The notes under the pieces are model-generated. The model saw nothing but the letters and a program-made list of their open reading frames with translations. It ran no database searches and was not told the origin of the DNA. Of a stretch of DNA of 64,000 nucleotides, positions 8,331-17,525 are shown in pieces. The translations under genes were made by a program, and so were the position numbers. The DNA comes from Niabella sp. (GTDB lineage Bacteria > Bacteroidota > Bacteroidia > Chitinophagales > Chitinophagaceae), in contig NZ_JASLGT010000004.1 in NCBI RefSeq assembly GCF_030150205.1, positions 1 to 64,000 on the forward strand, given 5' to 3'. Each line of letters opens with the position of its first letter. Position 1 is the stretch's first letter.

Positions 8331-11300
8331 GTGCGTTTAAAAAGTCTTGAAATAAAGGGATTTAAAAGTTTTGCCGATAAAACGGTCGTTAATTTTGACG
8401 ACAATATTACCGGCATTGTAGGGCCGAACGGGTGTGGAAAATCCAATATTGTGGACAGCATCCGCTGGGTAATTGGGGAGCAAAAGATCAGCGCCCTCCG
8501 GAGCGAGAACCTGGATGCGCTGGTGTTTAACGGGTCAAAAACCCGTTCCGCCAGCGGACTGGCAGAGGTAAGCCTCACCTTTGAGAACACCAAGAACCTT
8601 TTGCCCACCGAGTTCAGCACCGTACGCATTACCCGTAAGTTTTATAAAAGCGGGGAAAGCGAATACCGCCTTAACGATGTGCAGTGCCGCCTGAAGGATA
8701 TCCAGAACCTGTTTATGGATACGGGGATCAGCACCGATTCCTATGCCATCATTGCGCTGGACATGGTGGATGACCTCATCAAGGATAAGGACAACAGCCG
8801 CCGCCGGATGCTGGAGCAGGCCGCCGGTATTTCCATTTATAAAACCCGTAAAAAAGAAGCCAAACAAAAGCTGGATGCTACGGAGCAGGACCTGAACCGG
8901 ATCGAAGACCTGCTGTTCGAGATCAACAACCAGTTAAAGGCCCTGGAAAGCCAGGCCAAAAAGGCGGAAAAATACCACGAGATAAAGAAAGAATACCGCG
9001 AGGTAAGCATTGAGCTGGCCAAAGCGGCACTGGAAGGGTTTAACCTTACCTATAAACAACTGAATGAACAGCAGCAGGCCGAAACCGATAAATCCATAAA
9101 ACTGGAAGCGGAAATTGCAACGGCCGAAGCGCATATTGAGCAGGAAAAGCTGGTGTTTATTGAAAAAGAACGCATCCTGCAAAGCAAGCAGGCAGCCTAT
9201 AACGAGCTGGTACAGCAGGTACGCACCAAAGAGGGTGATAAAAACCTGGCCGTACAGCGCCTGCAATACCTGAAAGAGCGCGAAACCGGTCTGCAGGAAT
9301 TCTTATCCAAATCCGATGCCCAGCTAAAAGGCATTGAAGAAAGCATTGCCTTTACCCAACAGCAGGTGGGCGATGAGGAAAAAGCGCATGAAGGACTGAG
9401 CGAACAGCTGGAGAACTTCAGGGATGAAGTAACCCGCCGGCGGAATATCCTGGATGAGCAGCGCCATGGCGTAGATACTCTGCGGATGGAATACCAGCAG
9501 GTACAGCGGGAGCAGTTTGAAGCCGAAAAGAAAGTAGCCGTAGCCGATACATCCGTACAAAACCTGCAGCGCGCCGTACAGCAGATCGAAGATGAATCGG
9601 CTCAGCGGGAAGAGCACCTGCAAAAAGTACAGGCCGATCATCAATTGAAGGAGCGCGAACTGGAAGAAAGAAATGCGTCTTTAGAGCAGTTGCAGGCGCA
9701 CCATGATCATACCAAAGAGCAGATCCTGCAAACGCAGGGTATTGTAGAAGAGCTGCGCAACCGCCTGGCGGATGAAAACCGGGTGCTGGATGCCAAGCGT
9801 AACGAGCACGACCTGCTGAAGAGCATGATCGACTCTATGGAAGGCTATCCTGAAAGCGTAAAGTTCCTGCATAATAATAAAGAATGGAATACGCAGGCAC
9901 CCATCCTGTCGGATATCCTGTATGTAAAAGAAGAATACCGTACCGCGCTGGAAAACGTGCTGGAGCCCTACCTGAACTACTATGTGGTAGAAGACCTGCA
10001 GCAAGGTTTAAAGGCGGTGCATTTGCTGAGCGACCAGAAAAAAGGAAAGGCCAATTTCTTTTTATTAAATAAGATTGAAGAAGCAGCGCAAAGCGGCGGC
10101 CATAGCCTGGCGGGCGCCCTGCCGGCACTGGAAGTAATAGAAGTAGAAGCCAAATACCGCAAGCTGGCGGAACATCTGCTGGGCAATGTATTTATTGCCG
10201 AAGGGGAAGCCGCGCTGGAAAACAGCAACGGCTCCGTGGTGATTGAAAAGCAGGGTAAGTTTGTAAAAGGAAAGTTTACGCTTACCGGTGGTAGTGTAGG
10301 ATTAATTGAAGGAAAGAAAATTGGCCGGGTAAAGAACCTGGAAAAATTGCAGGAAGATATTGCCGCGCAGGATGAAGTAGTGCAAAACCTGCGGGCGCAG
10401 ATACAGGCCCGGCATAACGAAGTGATTGCTTTTAATGAAGACCTGCGGGAAAGCGCCATTAAGGAAACACAAAAAGAAATACAGGAACTGACCAATGCCG
10501 TATTTGCCTTGCAGAACCGCTCAGAGAACCTGCAAAGCCAGCAAAGCGCGGCAAGAAACCGGCTGGAGGAACTGACGGAACAGTTACAACATACGCAAAA
10601 CTCCATATCCGGTGTACGCCAGTCGCTGGAGGAGTTTACAGAAATACTGCAGCAGAATGCCAACAAACTGGCTGAAGCCGAAGATACCTTTAAGCAGGCC
10701 GAAGGCAGCTACCAGGAGGCTACCGCACAGTTTAATGAATTTAACCTGAACGTAACCCGGCAGCAAAGCAAGGTAACGGCCCTAAAACAGGAACTGAATT
10801 TTAAAACCAACCAGCTGGGTGAACTAAAACGCCAGATTGAACAAAGCACCGTGCAGTTATCCGATACCGGCGGGGAAATCATCAGCTCTGAAGCCGCATT
10901 GAAAGAAATTGAAGAAACCTTATTGAACCTGGTACGCAGCCGCGAACAGGACCAGCAGATCCTCAACGAGGCGGATCAGTCCTACTACAATATGCGGAAC
11001 CTGCTGAATGAAAAGGAAAGCGAACTGCGCCATAAGATCCGCGAAAAAGAACAGGTAGAGCACCTGCTGGCAGCTATAAAGGATAAACTGAATGAGCTGA
11101 AGCTGCAGCTGGCCGGTACAAGGGAGCGTTTGAACGTAGAGTTTAAGATCCAGATTGAAGACATCCTGGATGATCCGCGCAGCAGCGAAACGGCGGTGGA
11201 AGAATTGCAGGAAAAGGCAGACCGGATGAAGAAGCGCCTGGAGAACCTGGGCGAGGTAAACCCCACCGCCATTGAAGCCTTTACCGAAATGAAAAAGCGC

Positions 11301-11861
11301 TACGAGTTTATTGTGGAGCAGAAGAATGACCTGGTAAACGCCAAGGAAAGTTTGCTGAAGACCATTGAGGAAGTAGAGACGACGGCCAACCAGAAATTCC
11401 TGGATACCTTTAACCAGGTGCGGGAAAACTTTCAAAAAGTATTTAAATCGCTGTTTACCGAAGATGACCAGTGCGACCTGGTACTGGAAGATCCCGAGAA
11501 CCTGGCCGATACCGGTATTGATGTAGTGGCCCGCCCCAAGGGAAAACGGCCCACCTCCCTTACCCAGCTAAGCGGGGGAGAACGTACCTTAACAGCCACC
11601 GCGTTGCTGTTTGCCATCTACCTGATCAAGCCGGCGCCGTTCTGTATCCTGGATGAGGTAGACGCACCGCTGGATGATGCCAACGTGGGTAAGTTTACCA
11701 ATATGATCCGCCAGTTTAGCGAAAACTCCCAGTTCATTATTGTAACGCACAATAAAACCACCATGAGCACGGTGGATGTGATTTATGGGGTAACCATGCA
11801 GGAGCCCGGTGTAAGCAAACTGGTAAGTGTAGACTTCCGGAGCCTGGCTGCACAGAATTAG
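8331..11861 (+). CDS. smc: Chromosome segregation protein SMC
   Basis: A 1176-residue structural-maintenance-of-chromosomes ATPase that, with ScpA and ScpB, compacts and separates daughter chromosomes. The N-terminal head carries Walker A GPNGCGKS (residues 31-38). Long coiled coils flank a hinge at about 505-660 (YPESVKFL ... GKFTLTGGSVGL). The C-terminal head has the ABC signature LSGGERT (near 1080) and Walker B FCILDEVDAPLDD. I set the start at GTG 8331 because VRLKSLEIKGFKSF is the conserved SMC N-terminus and is preceded by AGGAAA; an ATG at 8133 in the same frame would add 66 non-conserved residues. A strong terminator follows. scpA/scpB are not nearby. Confidence 0.97.
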   Translation: MRLKSLEIKGFKSFADKTVVNFDDNITGIVGPNGCGKSNIVDSIRWVIGEQKISALRSENLDALVFNGSKTRSASGLAEVSLTFENTKNLLPTEFSTVRITRKFYKSGESEYRLNDVQCRLKDIQNLFMDTGISTDSYAIIALDMVDDLIKDKDNSRRRMLEQAAGISIYKTRKKEAKQKLDATEQDLNRIEDLLFEINNQLKALESQAKKAEKYHEIKKEYREVSIELAKAALEGFNLTYKQLNEQQQAETDKSIKLEAEIATAEAHIEQEKLVFIEKERILQSKQAAYNELVQQVRTKEGDKNLAVQRLQYLKERETGLQEFLSKSDAQLKGIEESIAFTQQQVGDEEKAHEGLSEQLENFRDEVTRRRNILDEQRHGVDTLRMEYQQVQREQFEAEKKVAVADTSVQNLQRAVQQIEDESAQREEHLQKVQADHQLKERELEERNASLEQLQAHHDHTKEQILQTQGIVEELRNRLADENRVLDAKRNEHDLLKSMIDSMEGYPESVKFLHNNKEWNTQAPILSDILYVKEEYRTALENVLEPYLNYYVVEDLQQGLKAVHLLSDQKKGKANFFLLNKIEEAAQSGGHSLAGALPALEVIEVEAKYRKLAEHLLGNVFIAEGEAALENSNGSVVIEKQGKFVKGKFTLTGGSVGLIEGKKIGRVKNLEKLQEDIAAQDEVVQNLRAQIQARHNEVIAFNEDLRESAIKETQKEIQELTNAVFALQNRSENLQSQQSAARNRLEELTEQLQHTQNSISGVRQSLEEFTEILQQNANKLAEAEDTFKQAEGSYQEATAQFNEFNLNVTRQQSKVTALKQELNFKTNQLGELKRQIEQSTVQLSDTGGEIISSEAALKEIEETLLNLVRSREQDQQILNEADQSYYNMRNLLNEKESELRHKIREKEQVEHLLAAIKDKLNELKLQLAGTRERLNVEFKIQIEDILDDPRSSETAVEELQEKADRMKKRLENLGEVNPTAIEAFTEMKKRYEFIVEQKNDLVNAKESLLKTIEEVETTANQKFLDTFNQVRENFQKVFKSLFTEDDQCDLVLEDPENLADTGIDVVARPKGKRPTSLTQLSGGERTLTATALLFAIYLIKPAPFCILDEVDAPLDDANVGKFTNMIRQFSENSQFIIVTHNKTTMSTVDVIYGVTMQEPGVSKLVSVDFRSLAAQN

Positions 11862-11887
11862 GTTTTTAGTTGTTATTATTTAATAGG

Positions 11888-11913
11888 GCCACCTGTTTAC
11901 GGGTGGCTTTTTT
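11888..11913 (+). terminator. Intrinsic terminator after smc
   Basis: GCCACC (11888-11893) pairs with GGTGGC (11902-11907) around an 8-nt loop and is followed by six T residues. Confidence 0.85.
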
Positions 11914-12006
11914 ATAGGCGCTAAGTTTTGCATCCAAAATGACCCGGTGCTTCCGGAGACAAAAACATATACTCCCCAAAAAAAATCTGCTTAATACGTA
12001 TCTTCA

Positions 12007-12039
12007 TTGGTGGTCAATAACAACCGGTCCGTAATTTTG
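12007..12039 (+). promoter_or_regulatory. Bacteroidota-type promoter for the mrdA unit
   Basis: A perfect -7 box TAATTTTG (12032-12039) lies 22 bp downstream of a TTG -33 element (12007-12009). Transcription would start near 12046, giving a leader of about 240 nt to mrdA that contains the small frame at 12077. Confidence 0.6.
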
Positions 12040-12076
12040 CAGTTCGCAAAAAACAATCATTTTTAAAACCGGCAGC

Positions 12077-12199
12077 ATGTTCAGCAAATGGGTACACCCG
12101 GGACGGTTAGAAAACAAAAGAACCGCTGCCGGGAAAGCGGTAGAATTGCTCAAGCACAGCATGATTGCGGATGCCGCCGGTTTTGCCGGGGCGGGATAA
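12077..12199 (+). CDS. Possible 40-residue peptide in the mrdA leader
   Basis: An ATG about 30 nt after the predicted transcription start opens a 40-codon frame, reading MFSKWVHPGRLENKRTAAGK, then VELLKHSMIADAAGFAGAG. It is rich in Lys/Arg and Ala with codon use like its neighbours. I recognise no family. It could be a real small protein, a translated leader that influences mrdA, or chance. It is 88 bp upstream of mrdA and in the same direction. Confidence 0.3.
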   Translation: MFSKWVHPGRLENKRTAAGKAVELLKHSMIADAAGFAGAG

Positions 12200-12287
12200 A
12201 AGCATTGAACGGATAGCTCTGTTTTAAGAGCAGCAGGATCTATGAAACAACACAAGCGTGTAACAATAAAAGCATTAAAACAGGTTT

Positions 12288-14438
12288 ATGCCCGTATTCA
12301 ATAAGTCGAGAGGCTATATCGTGAAGTTGATTATTTTATGTGTATTCGCCTTTCTTGTTGCCCAGCTGGCCAACCTGCAGCTGGTAAACCGGAAATATCT
12401 GGAGCTGGCAAAGGATAATGCCGTTTTTCAAAAGATCATTTACCCGGAGCGGGGTATTATTTACGACCGGAAAGGGAAAGCCGTTTTAAATAATACCATC
12501 ATGTTTGACCTGGTGGTAACCCCCGCAGAGGTAAAGAACCTGGACACAGCGGCGCTTTGCAACCTGGTGGGAATTGACACGGCTGAATTCAGAGCCCGCA
12601 TTGTAAATGCCATTGTAAAAAATTCCCGTGTACGGCCTTCGGTATTTCAATCGCTGCTAACGCCGGAAGTGCAGGCGCGTTTTGAGGAAAGCAGCTGGCG
12701 CTTTGCCGGTTTTGCCCTACAACAGCGCCCGGTGCGCACCTATCCGTATAATGTGGGAGCACATTTCCTGGGTTACATCGGGGAAGTGGATGCCCGGGAT
12801 ATTGAGCGCTCCGGTGCTTTTTACCGCCAGGGCGACTATATTGGTAAGAACGGGCTGGAGTATAACTATGAAGGTGTGCTGATGGGCCGGCGTGGTGTGC
12901 AGTACATGATCAAAGACAACCGGAACCGCCTGGTAGGGCATTATGAAAACGGCAGTTTTGATACCACCGCGGTTGCGGGCAGGGGGTTAAAAACCTACCT
13001 GGATGTGGAACTGCAGGCGCTGGCAGAAAAGCTGATGACGAATAAGGTGGGGGCTGTAGTAGCCCTGGATCCCAAAACAGGGGGCATTCTGGCCATGACA
13101 TCCGGCCCGGTATTTAACCCCAATGACCTTAGTGGTCCGCAAAAGAATGCCAATTATGCAAAAATGGCATTGAATGTAAGGGCGCCGTTATTAAACAGGG
13201 GCATCAAAGGGCGGTATCCGCCCGGCTCTACCTTTAAACCGCTGGGCGGACTGGTGGCCCTGGCGGAGGGCGTAATCACCCCTGCCTCCGGTTATCCCTG
13301 CCGGGGTGGCTATTATGCCTGTGGCAGAAGGGTGGGCTGCCTGGAAGCCTGGGCCGGGCATGCGGATAACCTGCACCTGGCTATTGCCCATTCCTGTAAT
13401 GCTTTTTTCATCAATACCTACCGGCTTACGGTAGATAACCCGAAGTATGGGAATGTAAAACGGGGATATGAAAAATGGGAGGAGTATATGCACAAACTGG
13501 GCTTGGGCGTGCGGCTGGGGGTAGACCTGCCCAGTGAAGACAGGGGCAAGATACCCACCGTATCGGTTTATGATGAAGACTATAAGGGCAATTGGACCTC
13601 CTGTACGAACCTTACCCTGGGAATGGGGCAGGATAAGATGCTGTTAACCCCGCTGCAACTGGCCAATGCCACCTGCATTATTGCAAACCGGGGGTATTAT
13701 TATATTCCGCATTTTGTAGACAGCATCGAACGCGAAACACCGGCAGATGCTTCATTGCTGCAAAAGTACCGGCAACGGCAGGAGGCTTTAACGCATATTT
13801 CTGCAACGGCCTATGATGCCATCATTGATGGAATGAATGACGTGGTAACCCAGGGTACCGCAAAAATAGCGGCGATCCCGGGTATTGATGTATGCGCCAA
13901 AACCGGAACGGCGGAAAACTCAACAGTGCTGGATGGCAGGCGCATACAGCTGGAGGACAATTCCATGTTCATTTGCTTTGCGCCAAAGGACAATCCCAAA
14001 ATCGCGATTGCTGTAGTGGTGGAAAATGCCGGCTTTGGCGGTACCTGGGCAGGACCCATTGCCCGTATTCTAATGGAACAATACCTGCTGGATAGTTTAA
14101 CCAATAGGAGTAAGGCCGACCTGGAACGGATTGCGCAGGCCAACCTGGTGCCCTGGTATTTTGAACGGTTGCAATATAAAACCGATTCTATAAGGGCGGA
14201 GGAGTGGACTAAACTGACCAGGGATAGTACCCGGTTACGTGGGTTTTTAAAACATGCCGTGCGCCCCCGGGTAAAAGTATCCGATAGTGCAAGCGTTGTA
14301 GTGAAACCGATACCCGGTCCATCTTCCGGTAGCAAAACACTACCGGGTAAAAAACAGGAAGCCGCAAAACCGCTATGGGCTGGTATCGATCCTGCAGAAA
14401 GAAACCGGATGTTTTTCCGGGAAGCTGACCAGAAATGA
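12288..14438 (+). CDS. mrdA: Penicillin-binding protein 2 (peptidoglycan D,D-transpeptidase)
   Basis: A 716-residue class B penicillin-binding protein that cross-links peptidoglycan during cell elongation with RodA. It has a single N-terminal membrane segment (about residues 12-28), then the dimerisation domain with ERGIIYDRKG. The transpeptidase domain carries the three active-site motifs: S314-T-F-K317, S369-C-N371 and K538-T-G540. A basic tail of about 80 residues after the catalytic domain is rich in Ser, Lys and Pro. Length is somewhat above the typical 600-650 because of this tail. In many Bacteroidota mrdA sits with mreBCD and rodA; here it stands alone, behind its own promoter. Confidence 0.95.
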   Translation: MPVFNKSRGYIVKLIILCVFAFLVAQLANLQLVNRKYLELAKDNAVFQKIIYPERGIIYDRKGKAVLNNTIMFDLVVTPAEVKNLDTAALCNLVGIDTAEFRARIVNAIVKNSRVRPSVFQSLLTPEVQARFEESSWRFAGFALQQRPVRTYPYNVGAHFLGYIGEVDARDIERSGAFYRQGDYIGKNGLEYNYEGVLMGRRGVQYMIKDNRNRLVGHYENGSFDTTAVAGRGLKTYLDVELQALAEKLMTNKVGAVVALDPKTGGILAMTSGPVFNPNDLSGPQKNANYAKMALNVRAPLLNRGIKGRYPPGSTFKPLGGLVALAEGVITPASGYPCRGGYYACGRRVGCLEAWAGHADNLHLAIAHSCNAFFINTYRLTVDNPKYGNVKRGYEKWEEYMHKLGLGVRLGVDLPSEDRGKIPTVSVYDEDYKGNWTSCTNLTLGMGQDKMLLTPLQLANATCIIANRGYYYIPHFVDSIERETPADASLLQKYRQRQEALTHISATAYDAIIDGMNDVVTQGTAKIAAIPGIDVCAKTGTAENSTVLDGRRIQLEDNSMFICFAPKDNPKIAIAVVVENAGFGGTWAGPIARILMEQYLLDSLTNRSKADLERIAQANLVPWYFERLQYKTDSIRAEEWTKLTRDSTRLRGFLKHAVRPRVKVSDSASVVVKPIPGPSSGSKTLPGKKQEAAKPLWAGIDPAERNRMFFREADQK

Positions 14439-14502
14439 AATGTTCGAAAGAAATTTAAATACTCGTTTCTCCTGCTGACATAAGGCTGTCATACAGTCTG
14501 AA

Positions 14503-14510
14503 TAGCTTTG
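14503..14510 (+). promoter_or_regulatory. -7 promoter element before the small gene at 14540
   Basis: TAGCTTTG matches the Bacteroidota -7 consensus TAnnTTTG and lies 30 bp before the ATG at 14540. No good -33 TTG is seen at the usual distance. Confidence 0.45.
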
Positions 14511-14539
14511 TATCATTGAATCACTTAAATGCAAAAGAA

Positions 14540-14758
14540 ATGAGAACAATCGCTCAACGGCCTGCAGATCATCTGCAAAAAGTCCTGTACCGGCTGTTGG
14601 TACATAAAGAGGCGTCCCCGGAACCGGTTACCGACTATAGTGAAAGGAAAGGACATTTTGAAACAGCGTTGATCATAGATCCCCTTGGCGCATTATTCAG
14701 CATGATGACCGGTAAACAGGCATTGAATGCTTTTACAGAAAAAAATAAAACCCGTTAA
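14540..14758 (+). CDS. Small hypothetical protein
   Basis: A 72-residue soluble protein starting MRTIAQRPADHLQKVLYRLL with a mixed charged and hydrophobic make-up and no signal peptide. It is unrecognised. The ATG at 14540 is preceded by a purine-rich AAAAGAA and a -7 element, so I prefer it to a TTG 24 bp upstream. Its stop is 2 bp from the start of the YdeI-like gene, which makes a two-gene operon likely. Confidence 0.55.
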   Translation: MRTIAQRPADHLQKVLYRLLVHKEASPEPVTDYSERKGHFETALIIDPLGALFSMMTGKQALNAFTEKNKTR

Positions 14759-14760
14759 CG

Positions 14761-15135
14761 ATGGAAATAAAAGACGGTAAAATGGCCGTATATGCCAAAA
14801 CCCGCCGCCAATGGCGCAACTGGCTGCAAAAGCATGCCACCTTGCAGGAGCCGGTATGGCTGATCTTGTTTCACAAAGGCTGCAAAACACCTTCGGTAGA
14901 CCGCATTGAGGCAACGGAAGAAGCGCTTTGTTTTGGATGGATCGACAGTCTTTGTAAAAAACGGGATGCCGAAAGTTATTACCTTACGTTTTCACCACGC
15001 AATCCCCGGAAAAGTAATTGGAGCGCACCCAATATCGAACGGGCTCAACGGATGATCTCCGAAGGAAAAATGACTAAGGAAGGCATGCGGCTGATCGAAA
15101 TTGCCAAAACGAAGGGCACATGGCAGGAAGTATAA
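14761..15135 (+). CDS. YdeI/OmpD-associated family protein, C-terminally short
   Basis: A 124-residue member of the YdeI/OmdA family (bacteriocin-protection / OmpD-associated). Typical features are the N-terminal YAKTRRQWRNWL, the P-V-W-L-I-L segment, the core EALCFGWIDS, and TFSPRNPRKSNWSAPN. Family members are usually about 190 residues and continue with a second helical part, often DUF1905-like; here the protein stops after GTWQEV. The stop codon lies inside the terminator hairpin, with no family-like sequence after it in any frame, so the 3' end looks deleted rather than frameshifted. Function in the family is poorly defined (stress or envelope peptide resistance). Confidence 0.8.
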   Translation: MEIKDGKMAVYAKTRRQWRNWLQKHATLQEPVWLILFHKGCKTPSVDRIEATEEALCFGWIDSLCKKRDAESYYLTFSPRNPRKSNWSAPNIERAQRMISEGKMTKEGMRLIEIAKTKGTWQEV

Positions 15136-15162
15136 ACAGGTTCCGGCTTCCTGCTTGTTTTT
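15123..15162. terminator. Hairpin overlapping the YdeI-like stop codon
   Basis: GCAGGAAG (15123-15130) pairs with CTTCCTGC (15147-15154), followed by TTGTTTTT. The stop codon (15133-15135) is in the loop. It separates the plus-strand operon from the convergent CoA-transferase genes. Confidence 0.7.
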
Positions 15163-15194
15163 AAAAGTTGTACAGTTACCATAAGCACCCATCT

Positions 15195-15854
15195 CTATGC
15201 CAGCCTGATCTCAGGTATATCGCCCTTTACGACAAGCCGGCCTTCGGTTGCCTTTTGTATATCTTCAACAGATACACCAGGTGCGCGTTCCAGCAATACA
15301 AATCCCTCATCCGTAACATCAAGAACCGCAAGGTCGGTGACAATTTTTTTAATACATTTTACACCAGTAAGCGGAAGGGTACACTGTTTTAATAATTTGG
15401 ATTGTCCGTCCTTGCTGGTATGCTGCATGGCTACAATAATGTTTTTGGCTGCGGCTACCAGGTCCATCGCCCCGCCCATGCCCTTTACCATTTTACCAGG
15501 GATCTTCCAGCTGGCGATATCACCGGTGTCGCTTACTTCAAAGGCTCCCAATACGGTGAGATCGATATGCCCTCCGCGGATCATGGCAAAACTGGTAGCT
15601 GAATCAAAATAAACGCCACCGGACAGCAGGGTAACGGTTTGTTTGCCGGCATTGATCAGGTCCGGATCGGCCATGCCTTTTTTGGGGAAGGGGCCCATGC
15701 CCAGCATACCATTCTCCGATTGCAGCACTACTTCAATGCCTTCCGGAATATAATTAGCTACCAATGTAGGAATGCCGATGCCCAGATTTACATAGTAGCC
15801 GTCTTTTAATTCCTGTGCGATGCGTTGTGCGATTTGTTGTTTTGTGAGGCTCAT
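15195..15854 (-). CDS. scoB: 3-oxoacid CoA-transferase subunit B
   Basis: A 219-residue beta subunit of succinyl-CoA:3-oxoacid CoA-transferase, which activates acetoacetate with CoA from succinyl-CoA. It carries the conserved SENGMLG motif with the catalytic Glu at residue 47, which forms the glutamyl-CoA intermediate. Also visible are LLSGGVYFDSATSFAMIRGGH and the mid-domain KMVKGMGGAMDL. The start is the ATG at 15854, where MSLTKQQIAQRIAQEL aligns with the family N-terminus; an ATG at 15986 would add 44 unlikely residues. It follows the A subunit by 151 bp. It is the last step for acetoacetate released by the HMG-CoA lyase at 17526. Confidence 0.93.
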   Translation of the reverse strand: MSLTKQQIAQRIAQELKDGYYVNLGIGIPTLVANYIPEGIEVVLQSENGMLGMGPFPKKGMADPDLINAGKQTVTLLSGGVYFDSATSFAMIRGGHIDLTVLGAFEVSDTGDIASWKIPGKMVKGMGGAMDLVAAAKNIIVAMQHTSKDGQSKLLKQCTLPLTGVKCIKKIVTDLAVLDVTDEGFVLLERAPGVSVEDIQKATEGRLVVKGDIPEIRLA

Positions 15855-16005
15855 TTTTTTGTCTTTTAGTGAGAAGTGAATGGTTTGAGCGTGAGATGGA
15901 AAGGAGTGCGTTGAATAGCGATATGTATACATCGAAGACTTGGTGTAAAAGCTTACAGAAGTCACCTTTTTGTACAATCTGTTCACTTTATACTTTTCAC
16001 TTTCG

Positions 16006-16698
16006 CTATTCCCGCTCTGTTAGTTGCTCAATCCTTTTTTCATAATCCACTCCCTGGAAGATCCGTTGTATATAAACACCGGGGGTGTGGATCTGCATGG
16101 GATGTAATTGCCCTGCCGGTACCAGTTCTTCTACTTCCGCAATGGTGATCTTTCCGGCAGTAGCCATAGGATGATTGAAGTTGCCTGCGGTTTCTTTATA
16201 GATCAGGTTGCCATGGGTGTCACCCTTCCAGGCTTTGATGATGGCAAAGTCTGCGGTAAGCGCGTGTTCCAGCAAATGGGGCTTGCCGTTAAATTCCCGT
16301 ACTTCCTTACCGATAGCTACTTCAGTACCATACCCGGCCGGCACATAAAAAGCCGGGATGCCTGCTCCGCCCGCACGGCAGCGCTCGGCCAGGGTACCCT
16401 GGGGGATCAGTTCCACTTCCAGTTCGCCGTGTAACAACTGCCGCTCAAACTCAGCGTTTTCTCCTACATAAGAGGAGATCATTTTCCGGATCTGTTTTTT
16501 TTGCAGCAGGAGGCCAAGCCCAAAATCATCTACACCGGCGTTATTGGAAATACAGGTAAGCGCCTTCAGATCTGTTTCTGTAAGCGCCTTGATGCAGTTT
16601 TCCGGAATACCGCATAAGCCGAAACCGCCCACCATCAACGTCATGCCGCTTTGGATACCGGCGATGGCTTCCTGTGCATTTTGTACAACTTTGTTCAT
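16006..16698 (-). CDS. scoA: 3-oxoacid CoA-transferase subunit A
   Basis: A 230-residue alpha subunit of the same CoA-transferase. The family motif VGGFGLCGIPENCI is near residue 25, followed by ISNNAGVDDFGLGLLL and the GTLAERCRAGGAGIPAFYVP segment. The start at 16698 (MNKVVQNAQEAIAGI) matches the family; the frame is open for 15 more codons to 16743. It partners with the B subunit directly downstream on the minus strand. Degenerate repeat DNA lies upstream (16699-16895), so its promoter is not obvious. Confidence 0.93.
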   Translation of the reverse strand: MNKVVQNAQEAIAGIQSGMTLMVGGFGLCGIPENCIKALTETDLKALTCISNNAGVDDFGLGLLLQKKQIRKMISSYVGENAEFERQLLHGELEVELIPQGTLAERCRAGGAGIPAFYVPAGYGTEVAIGKEVREFNGKPHLLEHALTADFAIIKAWKGDTHGNLIYKETAGNFNHPMATAGKITIAEVEELVPAGQLHPMQIHTPGVYIQRIFQGVDYEKRIEQLTERE

Positions 16699-16895
16699 GT
16701 TTTTTGTTTTTTTGCTGGCAGTCACAAAGTCACTAAGTCTCAAAGTAACACTAAGATTGTAGTTCGTTGTGATGCTTCATTTCTTTATCCATTAATGGTC
16801 GTGTTCTTTTTTATTGCGAAGACACCCGTCTTGCCTGTATCGCAGCTTTCTACTTTGTGTTTCTTTCTGTCTTCGGGCCTTTGTGGCTCAGGATG
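16699..16895. repeat. Degenerate CACAAAG/CTTTGTG dispersed repeat
   Basis: This gap holds diverged copies of a simple motif: CACAAAGTCACTAAG and TCAAAGTAACACTAAG at about 16724-16756, and in the opposite orientation CTTTGTGTTTCTTT and GCCTTTGTGGC at about 16851-16889. Such 'cacaaag' repeats are common between genes in Bacteroidota. No gene is seen. Confidence 0.45.
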
Positions 16896-17492
16896 CTAAA
16901 AATGATATACCATACCAATCCCGTTTTCAGTAAACGCCAGTTCCGGAGCCGCTTTCTTCCAATACCGGTTTTGTTTCTGATGACTTAGGTACATGGTGGC
17001 GTCAAACAACAGCAACCCTGCACCCTGAACGATCAGGGAATTCCCATAACCCCTGTTCCGGGCCGGGTTTTTCGCATGATCTGCCCGGGCATTTAAGAAA
17101 GCCCCGGCCCCTATATACAACAGGTCGAGCCCCCCGTTGATCGCGTATAACTGCTTCGTGTTTTTGTATGCCTTGTATTTACCGGCATCTGAAACCGACA
17201 ATGTTTTTTCTTTTTTAGCACGGATCAACCCCAGTACCCCAATGCCGGTATTTACCGCCCCCCATAGTACATTCATGGTGTGAAAGGCCTTTACTTCTGT
17301 ATTGTTAGTGCTTAGTGCCCCAATAATACCGCTGCCCATATTTACCACGCCCCATCCGGATAATAACCACATGCCTTTCCGGTTGGTTTCGATCCGTTGT
17401 TGATGCAGGCCGGTAATATTCCGGGGATCATTTTGTTGCGCGTTCAAAAAGCAGTACAGGCAACAAAAGAGCAGTATAAATAAAAGCTTCAT
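16896..17492 (-). CDS. Hypothetical membrane protein, DUF6992-like
   Basis: A 198-residue protein with an N-terminal signal sequence (MKLLFILLFCCLYCFLNAQ) and three to four further hydrophobic segments rich in Gly. One segment is GMWLLSGWGVVNMGSGIIGA and another is NVLWGAVNTGIGVLGLI. The arginine-rich HQQRIETNRKGMW start and this spacing resemble DUF6992 proteins of Bacteroidota, as far as I can recall. Its function is unknown. It lies between HMG-CoA lyase and the CoA-transferase genes in the same direction, but nothing ties it to that pathway. Confidence 0.65.
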   Translation of the reverse strand: MKLLFILLFCCLYCFLNAQQNDPRNITGLHQQRIETNRKGMWLLSGWGVVNMGSGIIGALSTNNTEVKAFHTMNVLWGAVNTGIGVLGLIRAKKEKTLSVSDAGKYKAYKNTKQLYAINGGLDLLYIGAGAFLNARADHAKNPARNRGYGNSLIVQGAGLLLFDATMYLSHQKQNRYWKKAAPELAFTENGIGMVYHF

Positions 17493-17525
17493 GGCCGGGG
17501 TTTTATGTAAGTTACAACATCCGGG

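Larger units (their letters stand above)
11914..12287. other. Region between smc and mrdA
   Basis: After the smc terminator there is about 90 bp without visible signals, then the promoter at 12007-12039, a 40-codon open frame at 12077 and an 88-bp leader to mrdA. Nothing else is recognised. Confidence 0.5.

Noticed and set aside
9980..10666. 228-codon minus-strand frame inside smc
   Set aside because: It is antisense to a conserved coding sequence, has a Ser/Cys-rich composition typical of a shadow frame, and matches no family.
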